Positions 8,502 through 16,935 of a stretch of DNA of 55,545 nucleotides are shown here, one piece after another. The stretch covers positions 1 to 55,545 of the forward strand of contig JAAYOL010000053.1 in NCBI GenBank assembly GCA_012520395.1, given 5' to 3'. The notes below the pieces were generated by a model, which saw nothing but the letters and a program-made list of their open reading frames with translations, had not been told where the DNA came from and did not search any database. The first letter of the stretch is position 1. Each line of letters starts with the position of its first letter. The position numbers and the translations under genes are program-made. This DNA comes from Clostridiales bacterium. Lineage in GTDB: Bacteria; Bacillota; Clostridia; Oscillospirales; Oscillospiraceae.

Positions 8502-9086
8502 GTGTCCGAAATAGAACTATTAAAGACCCGCATTTTGAAGGACGGTAAGGCGCTGCCGGGTAACATCCTGAAGGTGGACAGCTTTCTGAATCATCAGCTG
8601 GACGTTATGCTGCTCCATGAAATGGGCAAGGAGATCGCTGCCCGTTTTAAAGGGGACGGTGTGACAAAAATACTTACGATTGAAGCATCGGGCATTGCTG
8701 TCGCCAGCCTCTGCGGACTGGTCATGGAGGTGCCCGTGGTGTTTGCCAAGAAAAACCAGACCGCCAATCTCGGCGGGGACGTATATTCAGCGTCGGTAGA
8801 GTCCTTTACCCATAACCGTACCTATAATATTTGTGTTTCGAAAAAATATCTCAGCAGTGCAGACAGGATACTCCTTGTAGACGATTTTCTGGCAAACGGC
8901 CGCGCTCTTCTTGGGCTTTCGCAGATAGTTGAAGAAGCCGGGGCGGAGCTTGTCGGGGCCGCAATTGCCATTGAAAAGGGTTTTCAGGGCGGAGGAGATA
9001 TGATCCGCCGAAAGGGAATAAGAGTCGAATCCCTTGCAATAATCGACAAAATGGACGACGAAGGGAATATCACATTCAGAGCTTGA
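8502..9086 (+). CDS. xpt: Xanthine phosphoribosyltransferase
   Basis: A 194-residue purine phosphoribosyltransferase that converts xanthine (and guanine) with PRPP to XMP or GMP. It follows the Xpt family closely: LKTRILKDGKALPGNILKVD, the invariant VDSFLNHQLD, IEASGIAVA and the PRPP-binding loop LLVDDFLANGRAL (residues about 125-136). The start is GTG at 8502 with a weak upstream aggaaaa; no ATG fits. Only 55 bases separate it from the lipoprotein gene of a nucleoside-type importer, so uptake and salvage appear to be co-expressed. Confidence 0.93.
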   Translation: MSEIELLKTRILKDGKALPGNILKVDSFLNHQLDVMLLHEMGKEIAARFKGDGVTKILTIEASGIAVASLCGLVMEVPVVFAKKNQTANLGGDVYSASVESFTHNRTYNICVSKKYLSSADRILLVDDFLANGRALLGLSQIVEEAGAELVGAAIAIEKGFQGGGDMIRRKGIRVESLAIIDKMDDEGNITFRA

Positions 9087-9141
9087 TTATTCGGCGCATA
9101 AAAATGCCTGATAATAAAACGAAATAGTATGGAGGATTCTA

Positions 9142-10332
9142 ATGAAAAAGAGCATTGCGTTTCTTATGGTCGCGGCGCTGGTCATGACCCTGTTTCTCGG
9201 GGCATGCGGCACAAAGCCCGAACCCACTGCCAACCCATCAGCAGAGCCTACAGCAAGCCAGGAGGCTTTCAAGGTGGGAGTTATCCACATAGGAAACCCC
9301 GCCGACGGGGCCGGCTACTCCTATGCCCATGATCAGGGCATAATCGCCATGCAGAACAATCTCGGCCTTAGGGATGACCAGATTGTTCGCAAGCTGAACA
9401 TCGGCGATACGGACAACGCGGCCACCAGAACAGCCATTGAGGAGTGCATTGAGGCAGGCTGCACGCTCATCTTCGCCACCAGCTACGGTTATATGGATAC
9501 AATGGAGGCTCTGGCGGAAGAGTACCCCAACGTATTGTTCTCCCACGGCACCGGCTACAAGTCTAACGACGTAAACTTTAACAACTACTTTGGACGCATA
9601 TATCAGGCTCGCTATCTCTCCGGTATTGCTGCCGGCCTTAGAACCGAGACCAACAAAATCGGCTATGTTGCAGCCCAGCCCATCTCCAACTCCGAGGTTA
9701 CCGGCGGCATTGACGCCTTTGCCAAGGGTGTGGCGGCTGTAAATCCCGACGCTCAGGTTTTTGTTAAGGTTACAAACACCTGGTTTGACCTCGCCCTTGA
9801 GGGCAGCACAGCGGAAGCCCTGCTTGACCTTGGCTGTGACGTGATTGCCCAGCACTGTGATACCACAGCTCCCCAGATCGCGGCAGAGAACGCGGGCGTA
9901 TGGGGCTGCGGCTACAACTCCGATATGACCGAGGCTGCCCCCAACGCGCACCTCACCGCTCCCATATGGAACTGGGGCGTCTACTACACCACGGCTGCAC
10001 AGGTTGCCATGGAAGGCAAATGGGCCGAGTTCGGCAACTACTTTGGCGGCCTGAAGGAAGGCTTTGTTGACATCTCCCCGCTCACTGACAACTGCGTTCC
10101 GGGAACACAGGAGATTATCGACCAGGTCAAGGCTCTTATGATAAGCGGCGATTTCGGGGTATTTGACGGCAAACAGGTCGCAGTTGACGAAGCCGGCAAG
10201 GTTTCCCTCGTTGACGAGGCCCTTGTGGACAATGAGGGCAACGTGATTGTCGAAGCCGGCAAACCCAGTCTCGACGACGCCACCATCCAGGGCGGCATCA
10301 ACTGGTACTACGAGAACGTAGTTCTTCAGTAA
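9142..10332 (+). CDS. BMP-family nucleoside-binding lipoprotein (ABC importer)
   Basis: A 396-residue substrate-binding lipoprotein of the BMP/PnrA family. Signal peptide residues 1-21 end in the lipobox LGAC with Cys22 as the lipidated residue, followed by a Pro/Thr/Ser-rich linker to about 42. The mature domain begins FKVGVIHIGNPADGAGYSYAHDQG, and contains LIFATSYGYMDTMEALAEEYPNVLF and FGRIYQARYLSGIAAGL, typical of this family, which binds purine nucleosides in characterised members. It has a ggagg ribosome site. The lipid anchor would be added by the lgt product encoded at 53772. Equivalent to B. subtilis NupN or Lactococcus BmpA by architecture; substrate is inferred. Confidence 0.9.
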   Translation: MKKSIAFLMVAALVMTLFLGACGTKPEPTANPSAEPTASQEAFKVGVIHIGNPADGAGYSYAHDQGIIAMQNNLGLRDDQIVRKLNIGDTDNAATRTAIEECIEAGCTLIFATSYGYMDTMEALAEEYPNVLFSHGTGYKSNDVNFNNYFGRIYQARYLSGIAAGLRTETNKIGYVAAQPISNSEVTGGIDAFAKGVAAVNPDAQVFVKVTNTWFDLALEGSTAEALLDLGCDVIAQHCDTTAPQIAAENAGVWGCGYNSDMTEAAPNAHLTAPIWNWGVYYTTAAQVAMEGKWAEFGNYFGGLKEGFVDISPLTDNCVPGTQEIIDQVKALMISGDFGVFDGKQVAVDEAGKVSLVDEALVDNEGNVIVEAGKPSLDDATIQGGINWYYENVVLQ

Positions 10333-10368
10333 TATCCGACTAACAATTCGCAACTTGCGGATTATTTA

Positions 10369-10437
10369 TGCCGCCGGAGCACAGGCTCCGGCGGCAGCCA
10401 CAGGAGATGCCGGATACCCGTGCATTTCCTGTGGCTG
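10369..10437 (+). repeat. Two strong intercistronic hairpins
   Basis: A perfect 12-bp GC-rich stem with a 4-base loop (10369-10396, core ccgccggagc/gctccggcgg) is followed at once by a perfect 11-bp stem (cagccacagga/tcctgtggctg, 10395-10437, sharing its first two bases with the first stem). Neither has a U tract. They sit 36 bases after the lipoprotein stop and before the ATPase gene, where partial termination or 3'-end protection would raise the amount of binding protein over the membrane complex. Confidence 0.7.
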
Positions 10438-10451
10438 AGACATCGATTATC

Positions 10452-10506
10452 CAACCAGGCTTTATTGAGTAGAAAAGTTCTTTTTATGTTCAATAAAGTT
10501 TGGTTG
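10452..10506 (+). repeat. Long 17-bp RNA stem-loop before the ATPase gene
   Basis: Arms 10452-10468 and 10490-10506 pair over 17 bp in RNA (15 Watson-Crick, 2 G-U) around a 21-base loop. The two departures from perfect complementarity are both C to U changes that keep pairing in RNA, which favours an RNA function on the + strand over a DNA operator. It ends 37 bases before the ATPase ATG. Confidence 0.7.
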
Positions 10507-10543
10507 AGCACGCATTATACAAAGGAAGGGCGACTGACAGCTT

Positions 10544-12103
10544 ATGACGGAGACAGTCAATGGAAAGAGCTCTGAGCCGAAGGCCGCGATAGAGCTTAGG
10601 GGAATAACAAAAAAATTCGGCGCGGTTGTTGCCAACAACAACATTGACCTGTCCGTCAGACGGGGCGAAATTCTCGCGCTCCTGGGCGAGAACGGTTCAG
10701 GAAAAACAACACTGATGAACATGCTGTCAGGGATTTACCACCCCGACAGCGGCTCTGTTTTTATAGACGGAAACCGCGTGGTCATTAATTCGCCGGAAGA
10801 TGCGAAAAAGCTGGGAATTGGAATGATTCACCAGCATTTTAAGCTTGTCGAGGTACTCACTGCGGCTGACAACATTGCGATGGGAGCAGATGAGCGCAGC
10901 CTTTTCCTCACGCGGAAAAGGTTTGAGAAGACAAGTGAAATCTGCAAAAAATACGGGCTGAACGTTGATATGGAAAAGTATGTTTACAACATGTCAGTCA
11001 GCGAAAAGCAGTCCCTTGAAATTGCCAAGGTGCTCTATTACGGGGCCAGAATACTCATTCTCGACGAGCCGACAGCGGTTTTGACTCCCCAGGAAACAAA
11101 GCATCTCTTTGAAATTTTGCGCTCAATGCGCGATCAGGGCTGTGCGATAATTATAATTACGCACAAGCTTAACGAGGTGCTTGAAATAAGTGACAGGGTG
11201 ACGATTCTCAGAAAGGGCGAGAGTGTAGCTACGGTCGAGACTAAGAACACGAACGCAACCGAGCTTACCGAGCTGATGGTCGGCAGAAAGGTCAGTCTGG
11301 AGATAGAGCGTCCCAAAGTGAAGGTCGGCGCAAACCTTCTCCACGTTCACCACCTCACCATTGAAAGCTGCGACGGGGTGGAGGTAATCAGCAATGTGTC
11401 CTTCGATTTGAGCGAGGGGGAGATTCTCGGCGTTGCCGGTATTGCCGGCAGCGGGCAGAAGGAGCTTTGCGAAGCCATCGCCGGGCTTCATCCGATAAAA
11501 AAGGGCGCAATCCTCTATAAAGACGAAAATATCGAGCGCAAGACCCCGCGTGAGCTGATACAGCTTGGCATTAGCATGAGCTTTATCCCCGAGGACAGGT
11601 TGGGGATGGGGCTTGCCGCTTCTCTGGATATAACGGATAATATGATGCTCAAAAACTACTCGCAAAATGGCAGGACGCCCTTTGTTGACAGGAAGACGGC
11701 TGCCGATACAGCCGGGCGGGTCGTTGACTCACTTGAAATTGTTACCCCCTCGATAAACACTCCCGTCAGACGTCTGTCGGGGGGAAATGTGCAGAAGGTA
11801 CTCCTCGGGCGCGAGATTGAGGCGAACCCGAAGGTTTTGATAACGGCCTATCCCGTGCGCGGGCTGGATATAAATTCCTCGTATACGATTTACAACCAGC
11901 TCAACAAACAGAAGCAAAACGGGGCCGGAATACTGTTTATAGGTGAGGACCTTGACGTCATGCTGGAGCTGTGTGACCGCATAATGGTCCTCTGTCAGGG
12001 CCGGGTTTCGGGAATCGTCAAGGCCTCGGAGACAACCAAGGAGCAGCTTGGACTTATGATGACTCAGGTAAGTGAAAGTGAGGTGGAGAAAAATGCCGGA
12101 TAA
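10544..12103 (+). CDS. Nucleoside-type ABC importer, double ATPase subunit
   Basis: A 519-residue protein with two fused ABC domains, as in RbsA/NupO. The N-terminal domain has Walker A GENGSGKTT (residues 48-56) and Walker B ILILDEPTAVLTP; its signature is altered to MSVSEKQSLE, common in this family. The C-terminal domain has GIAGSGQKELCEAIAG in place of a true Walker A and LSGGNVQKVLLGRE as signature; its Walker B region (LITAYPVRGLDI) lacks the Asp-Glu pair, so only one canonical ATP site is expected. Start ATG has gaaggg some 15 bases upstream, a weak site. The end overlaps the permease start by 11 bases. Confidence 0.92.
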   Translation: MTETVNGKSSEPKAAIELRGITKKFGAVVANNNIDLSVRRGEILALLGENGSGKTTLMNMLSGIYHPDSGSVFIDGNRVVINSPEDAKKLGIGMIHQHFKLVEVLTAADNIAMGADERSLFLTRKRFEKTSEICKKYGLNVDMEKYVYNMSVSEKQSLEIAKVLYYGARILILDEPTAVLTPQETKHLFEILRSMRDQGCAIIIITHKLNEVLEISDRVTILRKGESVATVETKNTNATELTELMVGRKVSLEIERPKVKVGANLLHVHHLTIESCDGVEVISNVSFDLSEGEILGVAGIAGSGQKELCEAIAGLHPIKKGAILYKDENIERKTPRELIQLGISMSFIPEDRLGMGLAASLDITDNMMLKNYSQNGRTPFVDRKTAADTAGRVVDSLEIVTPSINTPVRRLSGGNVQKVLLGREIEANPKVLITAYPVRGLDINSSYTIYNQLNKQKQNGAGILFIGEDLDVMLELCDRIMVLCQGRVSGIVKASETTKEQLGLMMTQVSESEVEKNAG

Positions 12104-13211
12104 CCCAAACGGCGGCGCTTTCGTCCCGATTAAGGCGAAGGAACCTCCTTTCAGAGTTGTAAAGCGTGCTGAGCTCCCGCTCAACAGGCTGATGGTCTTT
12201 TACGCGATATCCATTCTTGTGGCGGTTATTATAGGCGGCCTTTTCATAACCATCAACGGTGTCAATCCCTTTTCTTATTTTAAAGAGGTTTTTTCCGGCT
12301 GCTTTCGCTCCGGCGTGGCCTTCCGGGGTCTGGTGCGAATAATTGTTCCCCTCCTCATGGTCTCGCTGGGTGTGGCCGTAGCGTTTAAAATGCGCTACTG
12401 GAACATTGGCGCAGAGGGCCAGCTCATCATGGGTGCTGTTTTTGCGACCTGGGCTTCGAGACTGCTTCCGAATCTACCGGCTCCCGCTATCCTGCTCATC
12501 ATGGCTGTTGCCGGTATTATCGGCGGAGGGCTGTGGGGCTTACTTACGGCTTTTTTCAAATGCCGTTTTAACACAAACGAAACGCTTTTCACACTGATGC
12601 TAAACTATGTGGCCTTCTATATAGTCGATTACCTGCGAAATGGCCCATGGCAGGCAGATCCGGGTTTTCCGGGCATCGGGCGGCTCGCCGCCAACTCGAG
12701 GCTGCCCCAGCTTTTCAGGCTCGATATAAGCTGGATTGTCGCGATAGTCTTGGTATTTGTTATATACGTTTACTTTCAGTACACCAAGCAGGGCTACGAA
12801 ATATCCGTGGTAGGCGACAGTATAAGCACTGCGAGATATGCGGGGATGAACGTCAATAGGATTATCATGCGCACAATGTTTATGAGCGCAGGGATTTGTG
12901 GTCTTGCCGGAATGCTCAAGGTTTCGGGAGTTGTTAGCAACTACACGCTTGATACCGGAATCGCCAGCGGCGTCGGCTTCACAGCCATCTCAGTAGCCTG
13001 GCTTGCAAAGCTCAACCCCTTCGGCATTTTTGTCGTCGCCTTTCTTTTCGGTGTGCTTGAAAAGGGCTGCAGCGTGGCGGAGAGCACCTTCCAGCTTTCG
13101 GCCGCCATAACCCAGATTCTTCAGGGTCTGATACTCTTTACCATACTCGGCTCAGACTTTTTTATAAGATATAGGCTGCAAAGAACAGGGAAGAGGGGAG
13201 AAGTTAAATGA
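12093..13211 (+). CDS. Nucleoside-type ABC importer permease 1
   Basis: A 372-residue inner-membrane permease of the branched-chain/simple-sugar/nucleoside type with about ten hydrophobic segments. FKMRYWNIGAEGQLIMGAVFATW is the hallmark of the NupP/BmpB subfamily, and ETLFTLMLNYVAFYIVDYL follows. ATG 12093 is preferred over the GTG at 12072 because a ggtggag site precedes it and the N-terminus then starts like homologues. The stop TGA overlaps the next ATG (ATGA), so the two permeases are translationally coupled. Confidence 0.9.
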   Translation: MPDNPNGGAFVPIKAKEPPFRVVKRAELPLNRLMVFYAISILVAVIIGGLFITINGVNPFSYFKEVFSGCFRSGVAFRGLVRIIVPLLMVSLGVAVAFKMRYWNIGAEGQLIMGAVFATWASRLLPNLPAPAILLIMAVAGIIGGGLWGLLTAFFKCRFNTNETLFTLMLNYVAFYIVDYLRNGPWQADPGFPGIGRLAANSRLPQLFRLDISWIVAIVLVFVIYVYFQYTKQGYEISVVGDSISTARYAGMNVNRIIMRTMFMSAGICGLAGMLKVSGVVSNYTLDTGIASGVGFTAISVAWLAKLNPFGIFVVAFLFGVLEKGCSVAESTFQLSAAITQILQGLILFTILGSDFFIRYRLQRTGKRGEVK

Positions 13212-14179
13212 GTACAATAATCAATTTCCTCTTTGCCGCAGTCAAAAGCGGCGCGCCGCTCCTCCTCGGAACCACGGGCGAGATAATAACCGAAAAATCC
13301 GGCAGCCTCAACCTCGGAGTTGAGGGCATTATGGCGCTGGGCGCCTTCGCCGGCTATTATGCCGGTTACAAGTCCGGCAGCCTTGTTCTCGCAATTTTCT
13401 CCGCCTTCCTGATGGGTGCCCTCGCGGGGCTGATTTTTGCCGTACTCACTGTTACGCTTCAGGCAAACCAGAATGTTACCGGCCTGACACTTACCATTTT
13501 CGGCAGCGGAGTTGCACTGTTTTTTGGCGAAATACTCATCAAGCAAAGACCCAAGCTCTCAGGCGCCATGAACGCCATGCTCTCCGGCACCGAGATTCCG
13601 CTCTTATCCAAGATACCCGCGATAGGCAGGATTCTGTTCTCTCAGAACATACTTGTGTATCTATCTATAATAATTGCCGTGCTCTGCGGCATCTATCTGA
13701 AATACACGCGGGCGGGACTCAAGGTTAGGGCCGTCGGTGAGAACCCGGCTGCCGCCGACGCCTCCGGAATTAATGTCACACTCACAAAGTATATCAATAT
13801 AATGCTCGGGGGCGGAATCTGTGGCATAGGCGGTGCTTATCTTGCGCTCATCAACGGACGCGGTGACTGGGACAACAACGCAGTCAGCGGTCAGGGCTGG
13901 ATTTCCGTTGCGCTTGTTATATTTGCGCGCTGGAGTCCCTTCGGCGCTATTCTGGGCTCATTGGTTTTCGGTGCGTTTTATGTTTTCCAGATACGGGTAA
14001 ACGACATTGTGGCGGCCTTCCCCTTCCTTGGCTTCCTGTCAAAGATACCCAACGCCTTCTATTCCATGCTCCCCTTTGTTATCACGGCTCTGGTGCTGGT
14101 CATATCATCGGTACAGAAGAAAAAAATAGGCGTGCAGCCAAGCTCCTGCGGAATAAATTATTACCGCGAGGACCGCTAA
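13208..14179 (+). CDS. Nucleoside-type ABC importer permease 2
   Basis: A 323-residue partner permease (NupQ type). The conserved N-terminal stretch GTTGEIITEKSGSLNLGVEGIMALGAF, LKVRAVGENPAAADASGI and NGRGDWDNNAVSGQGWISVALVIFARW mark this subfamily. About nine hydrophobic segments are visible. Starts at ATG 13208 within the end of permease 1, with gaggggagaag upstream as ribosome site. It is the last gene of the xpt-importer unit. Confidence 0.9.
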   Translation: MSTIINFLFAAVKSGAPLLLGTTGEIITEKSGSLNLGVEGIMALGAFAGYYAGYKSGSLVLAIFSAFLMGALAGLIFAVLTVTLQANQNVTGLTLTIFGSGVALFFGEILIKQRPKLSGAMNAMLSGTEIPLLSKIPAIGRILFSQNILVYLSIIIAVLCGIYLKYTRAGLKVRAVGENPAAADASGINVTLTKYINIMLGGGICGIGGAYLALINGRGDWDNNAVSGQGWISVALVIFARWSPFGAILGSLVFGAFYVFQIRVNDIVAAFPFLGFLSKIPNAFYSMLPFVITALVLVISSVQKKKIGVQPSSCGINYYREDR

Positions 14180-14194
14180 GCCTATCAAAATGCA

Positions 14195-14225
14195 CCGGAG
14201 GCTCCCCAAATCGGGGAGCCTCCGG
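14195..14225 (+). terminator. Hairpin at end of nucleoside importer operon
   Basis: A perfect 13-bp stem ccggaggctcccc/ggggagcctccgg with a 5-base loop, 16 bases after the permease stop. No U run follows, so termination may be imperfect or Rho-assisted. Bases 14230-14388 hold nothing else I can name apart from a short direct repeat (attaggaat twice near 14320-14338). Confidence 0.7.
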
Positions 14226-14388
14226 CGCATGAGAAGGATATGAAGGATGAATTATTCATAGTAATTTGTGGTAATGATAACATAGGAGCAATAAAAAAGC
14301 AACCAAAAATTAATTTTATTAGGAATATTATTAGGAATGTGTGCGGGGCGGGCATCAAACAGCCGCAATTTGATATGTCCTCCGAAGC

Positions 14389-15543
14389 CTATTGCCCGGC
14401 GGAGGAATAGTGTCGCCTCCCCGGTTTTCGTCTGAGCCAAATGCCCGATACAACGCCCATAGCTGCAAAAAGCGTAAGCACAGATGAGCCCCCGTAGCTG
14501 AAAAAGGGTAGCGTAAGTCCGATTACCGGGGTCAGTCCCACGCACATGCCGATGTTTTCAAAGGTCTGGAACATGAGCATGCCGGCAAAGCCCATACAGA
14601 CGAGCATTCCCATTGAGTCGTTGCACTTCACGCCTACATATATGCAGCGCACAATAACGGCTGTAAGCAAAAGGATGATGGCAAGGCAGCCTATCATGCC
14701 CAGCTCCTCACCCGCGACGGCGAAGATGAAATCGGTGTGCTTGGAGGGCAGTGCGCTAGACTGAGACTGGACACCGTTATATAGGCCTTCGCCCCTTAGA
14801 CCACCCGATGCAAGTGCAATTTTACTCTGGTTTGGCTGCCAGGTCACACCCAGACCGGAGGGGTCTATGGTTTCGGGGAAATACGGGGCGAGGATGCGCT
14901 GCTTCTGGTAATCTCCGAGCATATTCCACATTATGGGAGAGGCTATCGCCACGAGCAGCAGGCCAAGCCCGAACCAACGGAGCTTTACCCCTGCGGTAAA
15001 AAGCATCACGATGAAAATTATAAGATAAACAAGCGCTGAGCCGAGATCATCCGACACAAGTATAATCAGCCCGAACATGATGATAAAATGGGCGACGAGC
15101 TGCGCGAGGGATATGGGCGCGTTGAGATCGTGGGAGTTCAGAAAGCATATTTGCTTAGCGAGCAAAATGGTAAAGGTGATTTTTACAACCTCAGCCGGCT
15201 GTATGCCTATGGGACCGAAACGAAGCCAGCCGCGGTTTCCCGTGCCGCCCTCGACTCCCCAAATCAGCAGAGTGAGGAAAAACAGGATGTTGAAGGCGAA
15301 AATCCACTTCCATTTGTCCGTAATTATGTCGAGGTCAAGCAGAGACATGACGACGAAGGCTACTATTCCAAGAATGAGCGCCCCTGTCTGAATATATACA
15401 TACTGGTTTGTATGAAAGCTGTGCGTTGCGCTTGAAATTATAACTATTCCGAAAATCGAACAGACAATGCACAGGGACAGAAGCAGCATGTCCGACTTTT
15501 TGACATATTCCTTTACCATTTTCAGGTATTTTCTCACACTCAT
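14389..15543 (-). CDS. rodA: RodA/FtsW/SpoVE-family peptidoglycan polymerase
   Basis: A 384-residue SEDS-family membrane protein with about ten transmembrane segments; SEDS proteins polymerise lipid II into glycan strands with a partner class-B PBP. Motifs: GNRGWLRFGPIGIQPAEVVKI, LVSDDLGSALVYL, HTDFIFAVAGEELGM and LPFFSYGGSSVLT near the C-terminus. The start is ATG 15543 with aaagggg upstream; a further 29 codons of open frame lack a ribosome site. Whether it serves elongation (RodA) or division (FtsW) cannot be settled here, though the PAEVVKI form and short tail fit RodA. Confidence 0.9.
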   Translation of the reverse strand: MSVRKYLKMVKEYVKKSDMLLLSLCIVCSIFGIVIISSATHSFHTNQYVYIQTGALILGIVAFVVMSLLDLDIITDKWKWIFAFNILFFLTLLIWGVEGGTGNRGWLRFGPIGIQPAEVVKITFTILLAKQICFLNSHDLNAPISLAQLVAHFIIMFGLIILVSDDLGSALVYLIIFIVMLFTAGVKLRWFGLGLLLVAIASPIMWNMLGDYQKQRILAPYFPETIDPSGLGVTWQPNQSKIALASGGLRGEGLYNGVQSQSSALPSKHTDFIFAVAGEELGMIGCLAIILLLTAVIVRCIYVGVKCNDSMGMLVCMGFAGMLMFQTFENIGMCVGLTPVIGLTLPFFSYGGSSVLTLFAAMGVVSGIWLRRKPGRRHYSSAGQ

Positions 15544-15598
15544 GCCCCTTTCAATCCGGAGAAGCGCGCTGTCGCGCCAATCCCCATGATACTCAAGT

Positions 15599-15627
15599 AT
15601 TTTAACATTAACGTGAGATATAGTAAA
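15599..15627 (-). promoter_or_regulatory. Probable promoter of rodA-like gene
   Basis: Leftward: TTTACT at 15627-15622, a 17-base spacer and TAAAAT at 15604-15599, about 55 bases before the ATG. The -35 abuts the palindrome at 15628-15648. Confidence 0.5.
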
Positions 15628-15648
15628 CATGAATTTGTTAAATTCATG
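15628..15648. repeat. 21-bp perfect palindrome upstream of the rodA promoter
   Basis: CATGAATTT-GTT-AAATTCATG: two perfect 9-base arms around three bases. AT-rich, symmetric and placed just upstream of the -35 box, so it looks more like a protein-binding site than a terminator, although it could also form a hairpin. Confidence 0.6.
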
Positions 15649-15809
15649 GCCTTCCTCGCTCTGTGGCCCTCGCCTCGAAGAAGCAGGGGCGATACGGCTT
15701 GCCTTTGCGCACCTTGCACTGATGCGCGAGAGGATATCAATTAGAAATTTTTACTTTTATAACAAGATAAAAAGTGGTATGATAGAAAAAATATGTTTAC
15801 GGTGAAGAA

Positions 15810-16250
15810 ATGACGATTTATACGAAAAGTGAGCGTGAAACCCAAGAGCTGGGTAGAAAACTGGCGAAATATGTGCGCCCCGGTATGGTGCTTGCTCTCT
15901 ACGGAGGGCTCGGCGCGGGCAAGACTGCCTTTGTGCGTGGGCTTGCCTCCGGAATGGGTCTGACCACGAGGGTGACAAGCCCGACCTTTACAATAGTTAA
16001 CGAATATCAGGGCGAGGTGCCGCTCTACCATTTCGATATGTACAGGCTCTCGGGCAGTGACGAGCTGTTTGAAATAGGCTGGGAGGACTATCTTTCCGGC
16101 GGCGGAGTCCTGGCTGTCGAATGGAGTGAGAACGTCGAGGACGCTTTTGATGGGAGCGTAGTCCGTATCCGTATAGAACGCGGCGAGAGCGAGTCTGAAA
16201 GGCGTATTGATATAGAAAATCTACCGGGCTTCGGGGGTGTGGAAAATTAA
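15810..16250 (+). CDS. tsaE: tRNA t6A biosynthesis ATPase TsaE
   Basis: A 146-residue P-loop protein required with TsaB, TsaC and TsaD for N6-threonylcarbamoyladenosine at position 37 of ANN-decoding tRNAs. Walker A is GGLGAGKTAFVRGL; the family motifs TSPTFTIVNEY, YHFDMYRLSG, EIGWEDYL and LAVEWSE are all present. A TATGAT box at 15778 could be the -10 of its promoter, without a clear -35. Overlaps tsaB by 14 bases. Confidence 0.93.
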   Translation: MTIYTKSERETQELGRKLAKYVRPGMVLALYGGLGAGKTAFVRGLASGMGLTTRVTSPTFTIVNEYQGEVPLYHFDMYRLSGSDELFEIGWEDYLSGGGVLAVEWSENVEDAFDGSVVRIRIERGESESERRIDIENLPGFGGVEN

Positions 16251-16935
16251 GATATTGGCAATAGAATCCTCGGCCAAGGCTGTTTCTGCCGCAGTCTGCG
16301 AGGGTGGAAAAATTATCGCCCAGTCCTATCAAAACAACGGACTGACCCACAGCAGGACGCTGCTGCCCATCATAGAGGACATGTTGAAAAACGCTGAAAT
16401 AGAGCTTTCGGATATCGGACTTATAGCAGTGGCAAGAGGGCCGGGCTCCTTTACGGGTATCCGCATCGGAGTAGCGGCCGCAAAGGGACTTTCCTGGGCT
16501 TCGGAAATACCCGCAACAGGGGTTTCAACTCTGGAGGCCATGGCCTGGCAGCTCACATTTGCAGACGGCATAATCTGCCCCGTTATGGACGCGCGCAGGT
16601 CTGAGGTTTACAACGCGCTTTTCGAGATGCGCGGCGGTGAGCTGATTCGTCTTTGTGAGGACAGGGCAATCTCCCTGAACGATTTATCAGAGGAGATGAA
16701 AAAAATCGGGAAAACGTATTTTTTAGTTGGAGACGGTGCAGAGTTATGTTATAATTACCTACTGGACAAGGATATCCCGGCCATTCTTGCGCCGGAGCAT
16801 TTGAGATATCAGAGCGCTTATGGCGTAGCCATGGCCGCGGGCAGGGAGGGCTGCGATTCACAGGCCCTGAAGCCCGTCTATCTTCGCCTTTCACAGGCGG
16901 AGCGTGAGCTGAAAGAGAAAGGGAGTAAAAAATAA
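16237..16935 (+). CDS. tsaB: tRNA t6A biosynthesis protein TsaB
   Basis: A 232-residue ASKHA-fold protein, the dimerisation partner of Tsa[32 protein letters not shown] and [20 protein letters not shown] are diagnostic. The start is GTG 16237 inside the end of tsaE. In many Firmicutes rimI follows, but here the next gene is upp, its ATG overlapping the tsaB stop (TAATG). tsaD is not in this window. Confidence 0.92.
   Translation: MWKIKILAIESSAKAVSAAVCEGGKIIAQSYQNNGLTHSRTLLPIIEDMLKNAEIELSDIGLIAVARGPGSFTGIRIGVAAAKGLSWASEIPATGVSTLEAMAWQLTFADGIICPVMDARRSEVYNALFEMRGGELIRLCEDRAISLNDLSEEMKKIGKTYFLVGDGAELCYNYLLDKDIPAILAPEHLRYQSAYGVAMAAGREGCDSQALKPVYLRLSQAERELKEKGSKK

Noticed and set aside
9238-10353. 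Long open frame (371 codons) on the minus strand
   Set aside because: Exactly antisense to the BMP lipoprotein gene, no ribosome site, no family motif; a codon-bias shadow.
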